Assembly: GCF_016587375.1 (NCBI RefSeq)
Contig: NZ_BNJG01000003.1
Location: 1,798,001-1,862,000 of the forward strand
Source of the DNA: Ktedonobacter robiniae
Lineage (GTDB): Bacteria > Chloroflexota > Ktedonobacteria > Ktedonobacterales > Ktedonobacteraceae
Direction of reading: 5' to 3'
Length of the DNA: 64,000 nt
Shown here: positions 1 to 10,700 of the stretch, piece after piece
How the letters are laid out: each line of letters starts with the position of its first letter
How positions within the stretch are numbered: the first letter of the stretch is position 1
Notes under the pieces: generated by a model
Seen by the model: the letters and a program-made list of their open reading frames with translations, nothing else
What the model was told of the DNA's origin: nothing
The model's database searches: none
Program-made: the position numbers and the translations under genes

Positions 1-580
1 CGTAGGCAATCTCTGAGACCAGCCACCAGGCCAGCGCCGTGCCGATGACCAGGCTCAATAGCACGACAAAGCCTGTCTCCAGCAAGAACGAGCGCCGTAC
101 CAGTACGCGTGAAAAGCCAAGGGCGCGCAGCATGCCAATCTGTTGACGCCGCTCTACGACGGCGCGGCTGGCGATCACTCCGATGATTAGCGCCCCAAAG
201 ACCACCCCGGTGATCAGGTACGCGACTAAAAACCGGGTGATACTCGTTGTGTAGGCATTTTGCGTTGCCGCAAGCTGTACAGCAGATGATTGAGAAGTAT
301 CTACTGCCTGCTGCCCGACCCCAAGATTGTTGGTGATGATGAGTATGACCAGGAACAGCACCAGGCTGAGGAGAGAGATGGCGACTCCGGTACGGAAGCG
401 AAACGTCAGCGGATACGCCATGCTGGGACGGCTGATTGGCGCCAGACCGCGCACCTGCCGGATGATCAGATGCAAAGCGCTTGCCAGGCTATCGCTGTTC
501 ACCATGACCAGCACGACCATGCCAACAAGCGGCACAAGTATACTGAGCAGTACGTTGGGCAGGAAATCTGAGAGCTCGAA
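1..580 (-). pseudogene. FtsX-type ABC transporter permease, N-terminally truncated, running off the window
   Basis: Read on the minus strand this is one open frame of about 193 residues that leaves the window at base 1. It shows three hydrophobic segments: one near its start, one (LLSLVLFLVILIITNN) in the middle, and one followed by ERRQQIGMLRALGFSR, the hallmark cytoplasmic loop of FtsX/MacB-type permeases, with a further membrane segment after it. Such permeases couple an ATPase to lipoprotein or peptide export. The frame begins just after an in-frame TAG at 583-581, inside the protein rather than at a start, so the N-terminal part is missing. The break coincides with the broken 5' end of the histidine kinase on the other strand. 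Family assignment is strong; substrate unknown. Confidence 0.75.
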
Positions 581-617
581 CTAGTCCGGTGGTAGCGCGG
601 AGGTAAATCAGAAACTC

Positions 618-1313
618 TTGCGCGAATTGGAGGCGGCGCATATTCAGCTCGAAGACTATGCGGCACGCGTCCAGGATCTGACGTTGACCACAGAGAGACA
701 ACGGATGGCCCGCGAACTGCACGACACGCTGGCCCAGGGGCTGGTTGGCCTGACGATGCAACTGGAGACCATTGACTCGCTCCTGATCAGGCAGCGTTGC
801 GAGCAGGCGCGAACCATCGTCCAGCAGGCGATGACACGTTCGCGAGCCACGATCACCAGTGCGCGATCCGCGATCACAGATCTGCGGACAGAGGTACCTA
901 CGACGCGTGATATACTCGTCGCCATTGAGGCAGAAGCGGAACATTTCACGATGGCGACCGGTATCCCTTGTCCCTGTTCTCTGGAAACAAGGCTTCCAGA
1001 CGAGTATTATGAACATCTGTTACGTATGGTCAGCGAGGGGCTGACCAACATTGCCCACCACGCCCAGGCCAACAAGGCCTGGATAAGGGCAAGTGTCGAG
1101 AATGAAGCGATCACGCTTGAAATAGGTGATAATGGGGTTGGCTTTGAGTCAGCAAAGATCACAACAGGTCACTATGGTCTGCTGGGACTGCGTGAACGAG
1201 CACGTCTGATGAATGGTCAGCTGCTGGTGAGCAGCAAGCCTGGCAAGGGAACGACGGTCTGCCTCTGTCTTCCCCTGCAGAGAGGAGGCGAAGATGAACG
1301 AAAAGCAGGATGA
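618..1313 (+). CDS. NarL-type sensor histidine kinase, N-terminal sensor region missing
   Basis: Carries the HisKA_3 dimerisation/phosphoacceptor helix (ERQRMARELHDTLAQGL, phospho-His in RELHD), the N-box-like GLTNIAHHA and the ATP-binding DNGVGF and GLLGLRERA loops, so it is the transmitter half of a NarL/DegS-type kinase. The frame is open only back to a TAG at 582-584. The first possible start is a TTG at 618 and no sensor or membrane domain precedes the coiled linker (LRELEAAHIQLEDYAARV), whereas kinases of this type normally have a multi-pass or GAF sensor upstream. It is therefore probably a 5'-truncated gene. The response regulator start overlaps its 3' end by 20 bases, a normal two-component arrangement. 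Confidence 0.8.
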   Translation: MRELEAAHIQLEDYAARVQDLTLTTERQRMARELHDTLAQGLVGLTMQLETIDSLLIRQRCEQARTIVQQAMTRSRATITSARSAITDLRTEVPTTRDILVAIEAEAEHFTMATGIPCPCSLETRLPDEYYEHLLRMVSEGLTNIAHHAQANKAWIRASVENEAITLEIGDNGVGFESAKITTGHYGLLGLRERARLMNGQLLVSSKPGKGTTVCLCLPLQRGGEDERKAG

Positions 1314-1962
1314 TATTCATGTCGTAGTGGTTGACGACCATCTCGTCGTGCGAGAGGGGCTACGGATGATGTTGGAAATCGCCGGTGAAGGCTTTGCCCT
1401 GGTTGGCGATGCGGCGGATGGGGCAGCGGCTCTGTGCGTGATAGAGGAACTTCAGCCTGACGTCGTGCTGATGGATCTGCGGATGCCTGGCATGGATGGT
1501 CTCGTGGCGATCACTCAGATACGGGAGCGCTGGCCGCATATCGCTATCGTCATTCTGACAACCTACAATGAAGACGATTTGATGCTGCGCGGGCTGCGGG
1601 CAGGCGCATGCGGGTATCTGCTCAAGGATACCGACCGTGAGACCTTGTTTCATGCTATTCGTGCGGCGGCTCGTGGTGATCTACTCCTCCAGCCAGAGAT
1701 CATGGCACGTATTCTAGCCCGCACCACAGATGCACCTCATTCGACACCCTCAAGATCTCAAGCAGAGGAGTTGACCGAGCGTGAGTGTGAAGTATTAGAG
1801 GCCGTAGCACGTGGCGAACGCAGCAAAGAGATCGCGTCTCGGCTTGGGATCAGTTTACGCACTGTTGGATCACATCTCACGAGTATCTATACTAAGCTCG
1901 GCGTCGATTCGCGTGCCTCAGCGGTGGCTATTGGCATTGAGCGCGGTCTGCTTTCGCGATAA
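1294..1962 (+). CDS. NarL/LuxR-family response regulator
   Basis: A 222-residue two-domain regulator. The receiver domain shows the acidic pair in VVVDDHLVVREGL, the phosphoacceptor Asp in DVVLMDLRMPGMDG, the conserved Thr in ILTTYNEDD and the Lys in YLLKD. The C-terminal LuxR helix-turn-helix is LTERECEVLEAVARGERSKE followed by IASRLGISLRTVGSHL. ATG at 1294 overlaps the upstream kinase gene, implying translational coupling. The partner kinase appears to lack its sensor region, so the phosphorylation signal may be lost or altered. Target genes cannot be deduced. Family call is firm. Confidence 0.93.
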   Translation: MNEKQDDIHVVVVDDHLVVREGLRMMLEIAGEGFALVGDAADGAAALCVIEELQPDVVLMDLRMPGMDGLVAITQIRERWPHIAIVILTTYNEDDLMLRGLRAGACGYLLKDTDRETLFHAIRAAARGDLLLQPEIMARILARTTDAPHSTPSRSQAEELTERECEVLEAVARGERSKEIASRLGISLRTVGSHLTSIYTKLGVDSRASAVAIGIERGLLSR

Positions 1963-3942
1963 CACAAAATAAAATGATTTACACTTTCCAGACGCGAATA
2001 ACTCCGTTTTCGTCGCCGAAAGCGATAAACTGATTATTGGGTGACCAGGCAATGCTTTTGATCGTTGCCCCTGACCTGGATAGGATCGGAGCAGCTTGCC
2101 GGTTGTGCTATGCCAGACCTGTAGGACTCGGTTGTCTCCGAAGGACGCGATGTACTTCCCATCGGGCGACCAGCTCATCACCAAGCTCACAATATCGTCA
2201 GTGAACTCAACGATCTTCGTGCCGGCGAGAGCGTTCCAGACGCAGGGCGAACCATGCGCCATTTGCGAAACAATGCGTGTGTTGTCCGGTGACCAGAGAG
2301 CGTCAATGGCGGCACCAATACCATGTGTAAACGAGCTAATGCGCGTGCGTGAGGGCAGTTGTAGGACATCGAAGCCCTGAAATGTCTGCTGGACAACGTA
2401 TTTGCCATCAGGGGAGCAACGAGCTGGTAAGCCATCCAGGGAAATATAGAGATACGACATGTGCTTATTGGTAGGGTTCCAGGTGCGAATAGTGCCATCG
2501 CTACAGGTAAGAAGAAGCTCCACTGCATTGGGTGCCCAGGCGATTCGATCAACGCTACCAATGATGTCATCAGGTGGCTCAATATCTTCATCATGGGTCG
2601 CGATTCCCTGCCCGGTTGTAGGGTCCCAGAGATGCGTCTGAGGATGACCATAGCCAGAGGAAGCAACGCTTTTGCCATCAGAAGACCAGGCGAGCGTCGC
2701 CACTGCATCTTTATGGCCGTAATAGATCGCGACATTGTTCCCCGTAAATGCATCCCAGGCATGTACACTATGGTCATCATGCACCGCGGTAGGAGTCTCA
2801 CCTATATGCGTTACAGAGGGTGCGGCCCCCCCACCGGAGGCGATGCGCTTGCCATCAGGGGACCAGCCCAGAGCGCTCACCAAACTAGAATGCCCCTTGT
2901 AAGTGTACACCAGCGCGCCCGGTTGTATTACCGTTGGTGTAGGAGTAGGGGGATGTTGTGTGGTTGGAGTCTGGGAAGGGGATGACAGGTGTGCGCTATT
3001 CCACCAGGTAAGCCCACCAACTCCAAGCAGAGCGAGCGCGCCTACTCCGAGCGCGCCCTGAAGCACGTACCGTCGCGGAACAGAAGACGGACCGGGTTGC
3101 TGGGCAGGCACCACCTGTTGAGAATCATGCTGGCAGGCGTATTCCAGGGCGTTCGCGAAGGCGTTGATATTCGCGAAACGTTCGCCAGGGTCTTTGGCAA
3201 GCGCCTTTTGTAAGACAGATTCCAGCGCAGGCAGTGGTTGCCCCATGTGCTCGTGTAGAGGCGGTGGAGGTGTGAGCGCATGCTGCGTAGCGATCTCGAC
3301 ATAGGTGCCGCTGAATGGGGGCTGTCCTGTCAACCACTCATAGACCATAACAGCAAGCGCATATTGATCGCAAAGGGGCGAAAGCTGATGCTGAAATTGC
3401 TCGGGGGCCATATACTCTACGGTTCCGACAATGTTCTCCTGCGCTTGCTGGCTCGTCAGGCTCGCGAGACCGAAGTCGCTGAGCAGTAACTGCTGCTGAG
3501 AGCTGATGAGGATATTTTCGGGTTTGACATCGCCATGTATCAGCCCCTGGTCATGAATGTACTGTAAGGCGGATGCGATTTGTCTGCTGTAGTGAGCAAC
3601 ATGTGTGAGCGGCAGGCGTGTATGTGCTGGTACACGCTGGCGGAGGGTGCCGTTGGGTATGTATTCCATGACCATATAAGGTATCGCGTGCTGTACGTCA
3701 AATTCCAGAATCGGTACGATATGTGGATGTTGCAGGCGGGCGATGAGGCGTGCCTCCTTGAGGAAGCCCTCCTGATCTGAGTGCTCGGTGTGCAACAACT
3801 TGATGGCCGCCTGGGTTGCCAGGTACATATGCTCGGCAAGATAGACTTCCGCGAAGCCACCACGCCCAAGTAAACGTTGTAAACGATAATTTCCGAATTG
3901 CTTCCCGGCATGGGAGACAGAGCTCTGTTGCTGCTGCTTCAT
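1918..3942 (-). CDS. Membrane Ser/Thr protein kinase with C-terminal WD40 propeller, frameshift near the 3' end
   Basis: Residues about 17-270 form a PknB-type kinase: glycine loop LGRGGFAEVYLAE, Lys in AAIKLLH, catalytic loop HGDVKPEN (HGD rather than HRD), SDFGLAS and APEQ. A membrane helix lies near 294-312, then a Pro/Thr-rich linker and WD40 repeats predicted outside the cell. Six repeats are in frame. The expected seventh (IKSIAWSPNNQFIAFGDEN, ending in RVWKV) is encoded in another frame and would end at 1979, which also removes the 45-base overlap with the response regulator. The frames separate at a four-C run (2068-2071), where one extra C restores the reading. This is a one-base deletion or a sequence error. 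Role: likely a signal-sensing receptor kinase. Confidence 0.85.
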   Translation of the reverse strand: MKQQQQSSVSHAGKQFGNYRLQRLLGRGGFAEVYLAEHMYLATQAAIKLLHTEHSDQEGFLKEARLIARLQHPHIVPILEFDVQHAIPYMVMEYIPNGTLRQRVPAHTRLPLTHVAHYSRQIASALQYIHDQGLIHGDVKPENILISSQQQLLLSDFGLASLTSQQAQENIVGTVEYMAPEQFQHQLSPLCDQYALAVMVYEWLTGQPPFSGTYVEIATQHALTPPPPLHEHMGQPLPALESVLQKALAKDPGERFANINAFANALEYACQHDSQQVVPAQQPGPSSVPRRYVLQGALGVGALALLGVGGLTWWNSAHLSSPSQTPTTQHPPTPTPTVIQPGALVYTYKGHSSLVSALGWSPDGKRIASGGGAAPSVTHIGETPTAVHDDHSVHAWDAFTGNNVAIYYGHKDAVATLAWSSDGKSVASSGYGHPQTHLWDPTTGQGIATHDEDIEPPDDIIGSVDRIAWAPNAVELLLTCSDGTIRTWNPTNKHMSYLYISLDGLPARCSPDGKYVVQQTFQGFDVLQLPSRTRISSFTHGIGAAIDALWSPDNTRIVSQMAHGSPCVWNALAGTKIVEFTDDIVSLVMSWSPDGKYIASFGDNRVLQVWHSTTGKLLRSYPGQGQRSKALPGHPIISLSLSATKTELFASGKCKSFYFVLSRKQTALNANSHR

Positions 3943-3971
3943 AACGCTTGAATACTCCTCACAATACAGTT

Positions 3972-6077
3972 CTAAAAAGAGGTAACCTGCCAGAGTCGCA
4001 CCGTCTTGTCCTGGCTGGCGGAGGCAAGTCGCTTGCCATCAGAAGACCAGGCGAGCGAGTGGATAGTGTCACTATGACCCTTTCCGGTAGAGACGACTTT
4101 GCCGGTGCTTGCTTCCCAGATCATTACCGTGAAAGAAGCTTCGTTGGCGCTCGCGGAGGCAACGTTTCCCATTGGGTGACCAGGCAACAGGAGCGCTAAA
4201 CTGGGTATAGATCTGAGAGAATTCTTTCGAGTTTGTATCGACATCCCATAGCGCGACCTCCTTCTCCGCACCGATAACGATGAGATTGCTTTTGGCAGAC
4301 CAGGAAATGCTGAGCTGTTCATTCGCTCCTTGCAGGGTATAGGCCGCGTGTTGTTTATCCCCATCCAGCCTCCATATGCGAACATAGCCATTCGTTTCGG
4401 CAGTAGCTATGCGCTTGTTATCGGCGGACCACGCCAGGGCGTTTACATCGCCAAGGGTCAGCCAGTTGGAGTTAACGTAGCGAGTAGGAGTCTCCGAACT
4501 CTGTATATTCCAGACCGCAGGATTTTGTGCGGCAACAGCCATCTGCTGGCTGTCGGAACTCCAGGCTACCGGTCGCCTGCCCCAGGAGAAGAGATCACCA
4601 CTCTGTCTGTATTGGGTTGGTTGGTGTATCGTTGTCACGTCCCAGATGCGTACAGAATTGCTGTCCTCCATTGCACCGGAGGCAATGTAGCGACTATCTG
4701 GACTCCAGGCCACATCTGTCACCCTCCCCTGAACGTCTTGCGACCAGAGCGTGTTGCCTGTCGCTGCCTCCCACAGGCGCACCGTGTTATCGTCACCTCC
4801 CGAAATGAGATGCGAGCCCTTGGGGGACCAGGCCACGCTGACGACGCCCTCTATATGCTCGTTATACACGCGAAGAGAGCGAGCCTGTACGAGATAAGGC
4901 GGCGGTGTGTCTGGATGGCTTCCGGTCGAGTTTCCCTGCGCGCTCCGGCCATAATTCCACCACAGCGCGCCAGCGGAGAGCGCGATGGTAGTGGCGCAGA
5001 CACCAACGAGCAGGCCGCGACGCGAAACAAGCGGGCTTATACTGGCCGCGCTGGTCCCTTGCGGAGGAGTCGTAGTAGGACCAGCGACAAGTGTTGGTGG
5101 AGTCATAATGGGCGTGTCAAAGCGGGAATCGTGTGCGGCGACCGTCGGAGATATTACAGGGACAGAGGGCGTGCTAATGTGCGTCGTGGCCATGGGAGAT
5201 TGGCTGTGGGAGGTATGTAGCGGAAATTGCTTGGGTGAGCGATATTGGCCTATCTGATGCGCGATCTCCAAGGCCGCGACAAAATCGGTTATGCGAGCAT
5301 AGCGCTGATGTGGGTCTTTCGCCAGGGCAGTTAATACGGTAGTTTCAACGGCTGGTGGAAGCGTTGGTACCATCTCGCGTAGCGACGGCGGTGGTGTCTG
5401 GAGATGTTTGGTCGCGATCTCAAGATAGTTGGAGCCTTGAAATGGTCGCCTGCCGGTGAGCCATTCGTAGGCAACGATAGCCAAGGAATACTGATCGCTC
5501 GCCGGGCGTGGTCTACCCTGTAGCTGTTCAGGAGCCATATAGATTACGGTTCCCGTAATCTCCTGTAGTGTCTGGGAGCGAGAACTACGAACCTGGGTCG
5601 CGATCCCAAAGTCGCTGAGAAAGATCTCATTCTGCTCACCGAGAAGTAGGTTTTCCGGTTTGATATCACGATGAATAAGGTTCTGGTCATGCGCGTATTG
5701 TAGGGCGGAAGCGATCTGTCGCAGAATTGGAAGGGCGTCAGTGAGTGGCACGGGTCGACCAGGGGGGAATCGCTGCCTGAGTGTACCATTCGGCGTATAG
5801 TTCATGACGAGATAAGGAACCTCATTCTCTTCGACTCCGAATTCTAAAATATGGATAATGTGAGGGTGTTTTAGGCGAGCGACGATGCGAGCTTCCGCCA
5901 GAAAGCTTTGTTGCTCACTCTCGCTCATGCGCGTATGCAACACCTTAATAGCGGCCTGTGTCTCCAGGTGGCGATGGTGGCAAGGTAGACTGCCGCGAAT
6001 CCGCCTTTGCCAAGAAGCCTCGTTAAAATATAGTTCCCTAAACGTTTCCCAATCAGAGTTTCCGTTGCGTCAGTCAT
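3972..6077 (-). pseudogene. Second WD40 receptor Ser/Thr kinase, split by two frameshifts
   Basis: Close paralogue of the neighbouring kinase. The start is ATG at 6077 (MTDATETLIGKRLGNYILTR). The frame is lost near 5976, just after the glycine loop GKGGFAAVYLAT; one added G on the plus strand would restore the AIKVLHTR lysine region. The main frame then carries HRDIKPEN, SDFGIAT, APEQ, a membrane helix (LLVGVCATTIALSAGALWW) and five and a half WD40 repeats. It is lost again near 4161-4167, and the remaining one and a half repeats follow in another frame to 3972. With both shifts corrected the propeller has exactly seven repeats and the kinase is complete, so decay is recent or the breaks are sequencing errors. 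Confidence 0.8.
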
Positions 6078-6343
6078 AAGCGCGAATTGTCTTACCTCCA
6101 ATATATACGCTCTTATCTTCAATTTGAAGTATAGGTTGCTTGCGATCCTAATGCTATTTGAGCATGTCTGGCATCAATTATAAGACCACCGGAATCCGAG
6201 GTTGTATGATCTTCATCACATAATTGGCATGCAGGAGACGAGAAAGGGAGGCCAGTCGAAATGTGTAAATCACGGAATGAATGAGATGTCCCTTACGGCG
6301 AGCATAATAACTCTGAGTATATCCCATAATTTTGGCTGTCTTT

Positions 6344-7090
6344 TTATTTTACGCGTTGCAGCGGCCAGATCAGGACCTTGAGCTGGTGCGAGTAGTGCAG
6401 GAGTGGCTGTGTGTCGGGAAGGATGATCCCATGTGCCTGGGCCATGGTGTTGACCCCACTCTCTAGCTCGGCCTGCCAGAGGGGCCAGCGCATATGGTGA
6501 ATATCGCCGCGATAGAGATGACGCCGCTTATCCAGAGCATACAGGCAGTAGCGCTCGGTAAACCACTCCTCGACGGAGCCGGGTCGGGCGTGCGCCTCTT
6601 GTGGTAGAGGGCGATAGCGCGCCTGGTAATCAGCGGTTGGGGCACCACGATGGGTCCGATGGCTGGAATAGATGGTCATATTCTGCTCATGCGCGACCCG
6701 CATCTGGGCGTTAAAGTAAGGAAGATGAAAGAAGGTCCGCGCACTGGCAACGGCTATTGGGCTACTGGCGTCCAGGCTGAAGAAATAGACCCCGGGAATG
6801 CCCTGCGCTCGCACATAGGTGCGCACATTAAGCTCAACTGTCGCGGAAAGACCAGGAACCTCGGGGAGAGTGCGCAGACGAATATGAGCCATGGTAAAAG
6901 GCACCACGCCGATCCAGCAATCACCCTCATAGGTGTCCAGTTCCAACTCTGGCGGGATAAGAGGACGTAACTGAGCAGGCTTGATGGGCCAGTGCGAGAA
7001 GAGCAGATCATTCCAGGTCTGAGTCATAATCCAGCGCGTATTAGGCAAGGGATAGGGGCGGTGAGCAATATTCTCAAGTAGTGTTTGCAT
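6344..7090 (-). CDS. DUF2071 (YqjF-like) family protein
   Basis: About 248 residues with the family's typical opening (WNDLLFSHWPIKPAQLRPLIP), the central GDCWIGVVPFTM and IRLRTLPEVPG segments, and TYVRAQGIPGVYFFSLDASS. I chose ATG 7090 because AAAGAGG lies just upstream on the minus strand; the longer frame to 7174 adds 28 residues unlike the family. DUF2071 proteins resemble acetoacetate decarboxylase folds, but no reaction is established, so no function is assigned. It stands alone, with about 250 bases to the kinase gene on one side and a long regulatory gap on the other. Confidence 0.82.
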   Translation of the reverse strand: MQTLLENIAHRPYPLPNTRWIMTQTWNDLLFSHWPIKPAQLRPLIPPELELDTYEGDCWIGVVPFTMAHIRLRTLPEVPGLSATVELNVRTYVRAQGIPGVYFFSLDASSPIAVASARTFFHLPYFNAQMRVAHEQNMTIYSSHRTHRGAPTADYQARYRPLPQEAHARPGSVEEWFTERYCLYALDKRRHLYRGDIHHMRWPLWQAELESGVNTMAQAHGIILPDTQPLLHYSHQLKVLIWPLQRVK

Positions 7091-7228
7091 AGACACGTTA
7101 ACCTCTTTACTACATACCTTTTCCATTCTCCGTACCATGCTATATAGACGCGTGCTTGAGCAGCATCGGGGCACATCCTCTGGCTACTCCACAGAAATAC
7201 GGGCTAGGGAGCCCCGGTCTTCGCAAGC

Positions 7229-7247
7229 CCCCGCATTCGATGCGGGG
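7229..7247. terminator. Short GC hairpin in the gap upstream of the MalT-like gene
   Basis: CCCCGCAT, a three-base loop and ATGCGGGG form a perfect 8-bp stem with no U-run after it. It lies in the 650-base gap (7091-7743) between divergent genes. The rest of the gap holds no convincing ORF; a weak TTGACA at 7434-7439 and the paired sites at 7602-7679 are the only other signals seen. Confidence 0.3.
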
Positions 7248-7601
7248 ATATATGACATCGCGCTAGTTCTCACCACTACTATAGGGCGCTTTTATGCTCA
7301 AAGACAAATTGTTGCCAGGAACTCGGCAATCTCGGCCCCGAGTATTAACAGAAAGTCCTGTTCAGGATGACGACAGCCGAAGAAGAGCAGTGATGGCCCA
7401 GTCTTTTTGACAAGCTGAACTATTTTCTCCCCTTGACAATCAATACCGTATCTAAGGTGATGGATTCCTGTGTAGGAGAAGCAGAGCAGAAAGAGTCAAA
7501 AAACAGTTGATTGTGAGATATTCTTCTCGCCATTTATGGGAAGCTCTTGCAAGATGATTTAAAACCACGTTATGTGTTTTCTGGGTATGAATCCTCTTGA
7601 G

Positions 7602-7679
7602 CATTGCTTTCAGCAATGTTATACTCCGTTCTGGAACAGCCGCGGGAATGTTTTTCATCATCAGCAGTGTTCTGGAACA
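7602..7679. promoter_or_regulatory. Inverted and direct repeats upstream of the MalT-like regulator
   Basis: CATTGCT-TTC-AGCAATG (7602-7618) is a perfect 7-bp inverted repeat. The 11-mer GTTCTGGAACA, itself partly palindromic, occurs at 7628-7638 and 7669-7679, exactly 41 bases (about four helical turns) apart. The arrangement looks like an operator array and argues that the reading frame extending upstream to 7597 is not translated. Confidence 0.45.
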
Positions 7680-7743
7680 ACAAGGAGGATGCCTTCACTG
7701 TCATCTCTTTCTCTTAATTCATCGCACGAGGAGAAGAAGAGCG

Positions 7744-10700
7744 TTGGAACGACCAACGAAGAGTGGCGGGGTCGTCACTGGTTCGACTCTATTCTATCAA
7801 CTGGATGCCCAGGAGATGAGTATCTCGGTTGATTCTCCTGCCTGGTACGCCTGGTTAGAAAAGGCACATTCTTTCTCTTTCCGGGGCGACGAGGGGACCT
7901 TCACCGCCCACAAGGCTCGCGCAAGTAACCAACGCGGTGGATGGTATTGGTATGCCTATTGTCATCGAGACGGTCATTTCTTCCGCTCTTATCTAGGTGC
8001 TTCCAAGAAACTCACACTTGAACACATGCGTGATACGCTTTGGCAGTTCGCTTCCCAAAGTTCGGCACGCGGTCACGATTCATCAATTTCCGCAAGATCA
8101 CGCACGCGCTTAGAGAGCCAGACGCGAGCAGTATCCTTTAGACAAGAGAGGCGTTTACAACCTCATACAAAGCGAGAGCCAGTTTCCTTACCATATTCTC
8201 TGTCAGAATACGCACAGAGCGCTTTGCTGGCCACGAAATTTCACATTCCGCGCCTACCTGTTCATCACATCGCGCGTTCACACCTCCAAGGCACACTTGA
8301 TGAGGTGGTAGAAGCTCGGCTGACCCTTGTTTCTGCTCCTGCGGGATCAGGGAAAACCACACTGTTGGCTGCATGGGCGAGAACAACCACTGTCCCAGTT
8401 GCCTGGCTCTCATTGGAGGCGGCGGATGATGACCCACAGCGTTTTCTTTCCTATGTTCTTGCTGCCATCTCGTCTCTCAATACATCAGTCAACAAGCCCG
8501 ATGCTGTTCCGTTGCAAATACCGCAACAGGACTCCTGGGAGGAGGAGCTAACTCATCTCGTGAACGATCTTGACCGGATGCTTATGAGAGATACGGTCCT
8601 CATTCTGGATGACTACCAACTCATCTCAAGCGAACCGATCCATGCTCTGCTCCGTTTTTTGATCGATCACGCACCTGAGCGGCTGCATCTTCTGATCGGA
8701 ACACGAAGTGAGCCGCCACTGCCTTTGGTACGTCTGCGTGCGCGAGACCAACTCCGGGAATTGGGAGCCGAGCAATTGCGCTTTTCTCCTGCCGAGATGC
8801 AGGCATTTCTCCGCACGATGGGATTAAACCTTTCTCTTGAGACGCAGCATCATCTCGAACAGCAAACTCGTGGATGGGTAGTTGGCGTCCACTTGCTGGC
8901 TCTGGCGCTCCGTAGCCAGAGGAACCCCACTACCCTGCTCCAGCCCCTGCCTTCGGTCCATCGTTTCTTCTTGGAGTACGTCAGCGAAGAGATCCTGGAA
9001 CACCAGTCAGACCAGATCCGCCATTTTTTGCTTTGTACCAGTATCCTTAAGCGCCTGACTGGCTCACTCTGTGAGGCGGTTACAGGTGTATCAGGTGGCC
9101 AGGATCAACTGGCAAGCCTGTACCGGCGTAATCTCTTGCTGCAGATGTTAGATGACGCAGGAACCTGGTATCAGTACCATCCTCTGTTTGCCGAGAGCCT
9201 ACGTATTCATCTCTTGAAGCAGGAGCCAGAACTGGTGCCAGAGTTGTATCGTCGGGCAAGCTTCTGGTATGAAGAGCAGGGCTGGTATGAGGAGGCATGT
9301 GACGCAGCCTTTCAGGCTGGCGATCTGCCTCGCGCGGCGGCCTTGCTTGCGGATCTGGTGCCAGAGCTGATCGTGCAGGAGCAAGATATCCAGATGCGCC
9401 GATGGCTTTCTCAACTCTCGCCCGAAGTGATTGTTGCCTCTTCGCAGCTCTGGTTTGCTTCGCTCTGGACGCAGTGTGGTGGTGGAGGGGCTGTACAGCT
9501 GATCAAGCAACTTGAACAGCAAGGCAGGGGAAAGGTTCGGAATACAGACCTATCCCGAACAGACGCCCCAGCTGAACTCAGCCTCTTTCAGGCATGGGCG
9601 GCGCTGTATCAGGGCGATCTTCCACAGACGATCGCTCTTGTGCAGGAAGCGCTCCATGCCCAATCTAGACCTGAAGGGAGATTAAGCCATCTGATAGCAG
9701 TCCATCAGAGCATCGTTCTCAGCACGGCTTATCGTGCCAATGGAGATCTGGAGGCCGCTGAGCGGGTCCTCCTGGAAGCAACGAACAGAGAGGCAACGAG
9801 CGCAAATCACCTTCTTGCTCTACGTGCTCAAGTGAGTCTCGCCGATCTGTATGAGCCCTGGGGTCAGCTGCACAAACAGGATCGGCTCTACCAGGAGATG
9901 TTTCTCATACTCGACCAACTTGGTGAAGCGGCACTCCTCTTCCTTGCCCAGGCACAGGCACGCTCAGCCTCTCTATTGTATGAATGGAATCGGCTCAAGG
10001 AAGCTGAGAGCGTTGCGCAACAGGCGCTGGAGCTTGCACAACGCCTGCATTTGCCTACCGCTCATGTTTCGTTGTTCTGCCTTTGGGTTCTCGTGCGCAT
10101 TGTCAGGGCTTTGGGCAATGATGAGCGAGCCAGGTATTTGCTTGAAAAGGCAGAACCTGACTTGCGACAATTGCAGGAACTAGAGCCTGCGAACCTCCTC
10201 TGTGCTCTTCCTGCACAGTCTATGGTCGCGCGTCTTGCGCTGGCATGTGGTCAGTTTGAGCAGGCCGAGCATTGGGAGAAGACGCGAGGATTGCACTTTG
10301 ATGATCGCTTGAGCCTCCCACTTGTGAGCAGCACCTATGTTGATTACGTGATGCTCACACGCATCCTGCTCGCACGCGGACGCAGGCAACGCAACCCAGT
10401 ATTCTTTACACAGGTGTTGCTTCTTCTAGACCATTTGGGTCACGCTATTGAAGATCTGGGCTACCAGCGTTGGCATATTGAGACCCAGATGTTGACAGCC
10501 TTGACGTTGCAAGCACAGGGCAAGACGAAACTTGCCTTGAAGATACTGGGTCCTCTTCTCGCACAGGCTGAACCAGAGGGATATATACGTCTCTTCGCCG
10601 ATGAGGGCCAACCAATGGCGCACTTACTTGCTCAGATTGCGGCCTATACAACGGCCTCTTCGGGCTATATTCAGACACTCCAAGAGGCAGTTCTTCTCCC

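Noticed and set aside
4330..5220. A 296-codon open frame on the plus strand antisense to the WD40 kinase
   Set aside because: It has no family features, is rich in Arg/Gly/Pro as expected of antisense readings of GC-rich genes, and lies fully within a well-supported gene on the other strand.
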